A stretch of 64,000 nt of DNA from Aphelenchoides besseyi. Its lineage: Eukaryota; Nematoda; Chromadorea; Rhabditida; Aphelenchoididae. Made by a program: the position numbers and the translations under genes. The DNA lies in the NCBI GenBank assembly GCA_024699855.1, contig JAMPIQ010000001.1:2790001-2854000 (forward strand), in the 5' to 3' direction. The notes under the pieces are model-generated. The model was not told where the DNA came from. It made no database searches and was given only the letters and a program-made list of their open reading frames with translations. Below are positions 62,078 to 64,000 of this stretch, one piece after another (the first letter of the stretch is position 1; each line of letters starts with the position of its first letter).

Positions 62078-64000
62078 TCATACCCAGTCTTCAATTTCGT
62101 TTACTCTTTGTTGATCATCTTCCAGCGAGTTCGTGGGTGTTGATTGCGACCTTTGGTCTTCGTCGTTAGGTCTTTGATCTGCACGTTCGACGTTTATTTC
62201 CGTTAACGATTGAGTGTCGTCTCTAATTGTTTCGGTTGTTGAAAATCCACCATTAACATAAGATTGATCAACAGATCTGGAGACATGAAGCGTCGGATGT
62301 TTTATTGCTTCTGAAATTACAAAAATTAAACGAAAGAAAATTGTTTGTTAACCGTCGTAGCTTGGCGGCGCTTCAATGATCGATGTTTCGGGTAAAACAT
62401 AGAAACGACGCTCTCCAATCGTGTGTATAGAACCGTATTCTCCCACAGATTCATTGGCACCACTTTCCAGTTCGCTGGAATGAGTAGCTGGACAGGTCGG
62501 TTGAGATCTCCAAATCCAGGTGGGCCGTTGGTTTCCGAAGAAGATTTGCATTGGTCGACGGCCAAGTCGAGTTAAAAGAACGAGTCCAACGATCGTGCAT
62601 ACGAGTAATATCAAAATCATAATAATAGTAAAAATCATTGGTGCCTTTAACGATAGCATCTCGTTGTCTGTAACTTCGTCTCGGATGATTGGCGGAAGAC
62701 GTGAATTATCTGAATTGAAGGCAAACATGATTGTCTGTTAGCAAAACTAACCACACTGTTCGTCAATGCCATCGCCGCAGTTGTCAACACCATCACAAAT
62801 TAACTGTTTGTCGATGCATTTTCCTGAACAGTGAAACTCATCATGTAAACAGCTAGCCGTGGCCCATCGATAAAACTAAAGGCTTTTCGATTAACTAATT
62901 GATTCGATATCACCTGTGTGTAAACGAGTTGAAAACGATCTATTGAACTTAGTTGTCCACGTAGTCGTATATAAAATGCGACATGTTGGGCTCCATCCAC
63001 AGTAACGAATTCATCAATCGGTTTTCGTTGAGAAAGTTCTTTGGAGTTAAGTGGAAGTGTTAAGAAGAGCAGAAGCGGTGCAGTTGATGTGCCATTTCGT
63101 ATTTCCAACGAGACTCCTTTGCCATCCAATGCAAAGTCTTCAACTTTCAAAAGAATTTGATCGAACGAATGAGAAAACGGAGAAAACTGAGCGATAATCC
63201 AAATGCAATCAACGAATTGACCGATTAGCTCGTTACGATCATTCAGTGTTATCAATCCTCCTGTGTTCTCCAAGTTGCCGTCACAATCTAAAGAATAATC
63301 GGTCTTTCAATCTTAGAAATATGACCAACTGAAAGTACTAGGCATTTGCGGCCAAGACTGCTGAGCAACGAATTGGTATTTGGCGCGGAAACCGATCAAT
63401 GCTGTGGCGCCATTAGCCAAAAAAATAATCCGAATACGAGGTCCACTGGAAACTAGTGGTGGAGGTCTTCGATGCTCGCCGATGGTTGTAAATAGTAATC
63501 GGTCATTGGAGTCGAGAATTCGCAGTTCACTTCTCTGCGAAATATGAAAATCATCGAACGTTAGACGAACGAATCCCGTTGAGTTTTTGTTGACCAAAGT
63601 GACGTTTTGAACAAGTTGTTGTGGATATGCAGAGGGATATCGTGGCGATTCGATTACACCAACGGCCGTTTGTTCGGGATTCGGAGCTGTTGGAAATGGT
63701 GAACCCTCAATGATCACTGCGTTACTGTGAGCTGTGACTCCTATCGGAAAGAGATGGAGTACGTAATCAAAAAGTTGCATATCGGCCTCAAGAGATCTCA
63801 TGAAAACGACGATTGTAAGTGAGGAACCCGTAGTTTGGTATTCACTACCGCTCATATTAAACAGAGATGTGCGGCGGAATGAATCTTTGAACTGAATTCG
63901 TCCTCCATTTGATATGACATCTTGATCCGCGTTTTCCTCGATTAGCAATAACCCAAAACAAGACTGTTGACCGGCTATTTGATCACATTTTGACAACTAA
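62078..64000 (-). CDS. lev-10: LEV-10/Neto-like CUB-LDLa transmembrane protein (5' partial)
   Basis: Minus strand, open at the window edge (64000), stop at 62078. It starts inside a CUB domain ([38 protein letters not shown]). A second full CUB follows with [38 protein letters not shown] and [19 protein letters not shown], and a third ([32 protein letters not shown]). An LDLa module comes next ([26 protein letters not shown]), then a single membrane helix ([19 protein letters not shown]) with a positive stop (RLGRRP), and a cytoplasmic tail ending VNEIEDWV. Type I topology with CUBs, LDLa and a TM is that of LEV-10 (five CUBs, clusters acetylcholine receptors at worm neuromuscular junctions) and Neto. 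The CUB number cannot be known from this window. Confidence 0.85.

Overview
The window looks like a piece of a nematode genome. Genes are dense and lie on both strands, and most introns are tiny (about 40-55 bp, GT-AG). The gene families point the same way: a troponin C of pat-10 type, an orcokinin-like nlp-14/nlp-15-type neuropeptide precursor, a lev-10-like CUB/LDLa membrane protein, a lam-3-like laminin alpha chain and a mod-5-like serotonin transporter. Many start codons sit a few bases after a TTTCAG/TTTTAG acceptor, which fits spliced-leader trans-splicing. I cannot fix the species; an early-branching (enoplean-type) nematode is only a guess.

Region by region: 1-5.3 kb holds a compact plus-strand run: the 3' end of sec-5/EXOC2, two tandem TMPPE-type membrane metallophosphoesterases, and PinX1. 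5.3-8.6 kb holds a long non-coding stretch and a class III POU homeobox gene. 9.0-16.6 kb is a minus-strand run of nuclear genes (WDR12, CIR1, a SNAPC5-like protein, CDC5L) spaced 137-210 bp apart, which is operon-like. 16.8-19.9 kb carries GIT (ArfGAP) followed by a very short AATF/TRAUB-domain protein. 20.7-21.7 kb is the neuropeptide precursor. 22-23.5 kb holds SRP19 and an unrecognised helical protein on the minus strand.

23.7-31.1 kb is a gene-poor island with a decayed Helitron (Rep plus PIF1-like helicase, several frameshifts and stops) and a long GC-rich hairpin. 31.2-31.7 kb is a linker-histone-like gene with an unexpected hydrophobic C-terminus. 32.2-44.4 kb is one large laminin alpha gene that seems to stop after LG4. 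Its 1.15 kb intron contains an opposite-strand gene, absent from simple long-ORF lists, for a 102-residue secreted, cysteine-free, dibasic-rich peptide precursor. 45.2-48.5 kb is the serotonin transporter, 50.1-51.8 kb TIMM44, 54.8-55.7 kb troponin C, 55.9-61.6 kb a TRPM channel (gon-2/gtl family), and from 62.1 kb to the window edge the C-terminal part of a LEV-10-like CUB/LDLa receptor-clustering protein.

These genes do not form one pathway. The window mixes housekeeping genes (splicing, ribosome biogenesis, SRP, mitochondrial import, exocytosis) with neuromuscular and basement-membrane genes (transporter, troponin C, TRPM, LEV-10-like, laminin, neuropeptides). The most novel items are the nested peptide gene, the histone-like protein with a membrane-like tail, the shrunken AATF protein and the operon-like clusters. 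All functional calls rest on reading the translated exons; no database search was possible.
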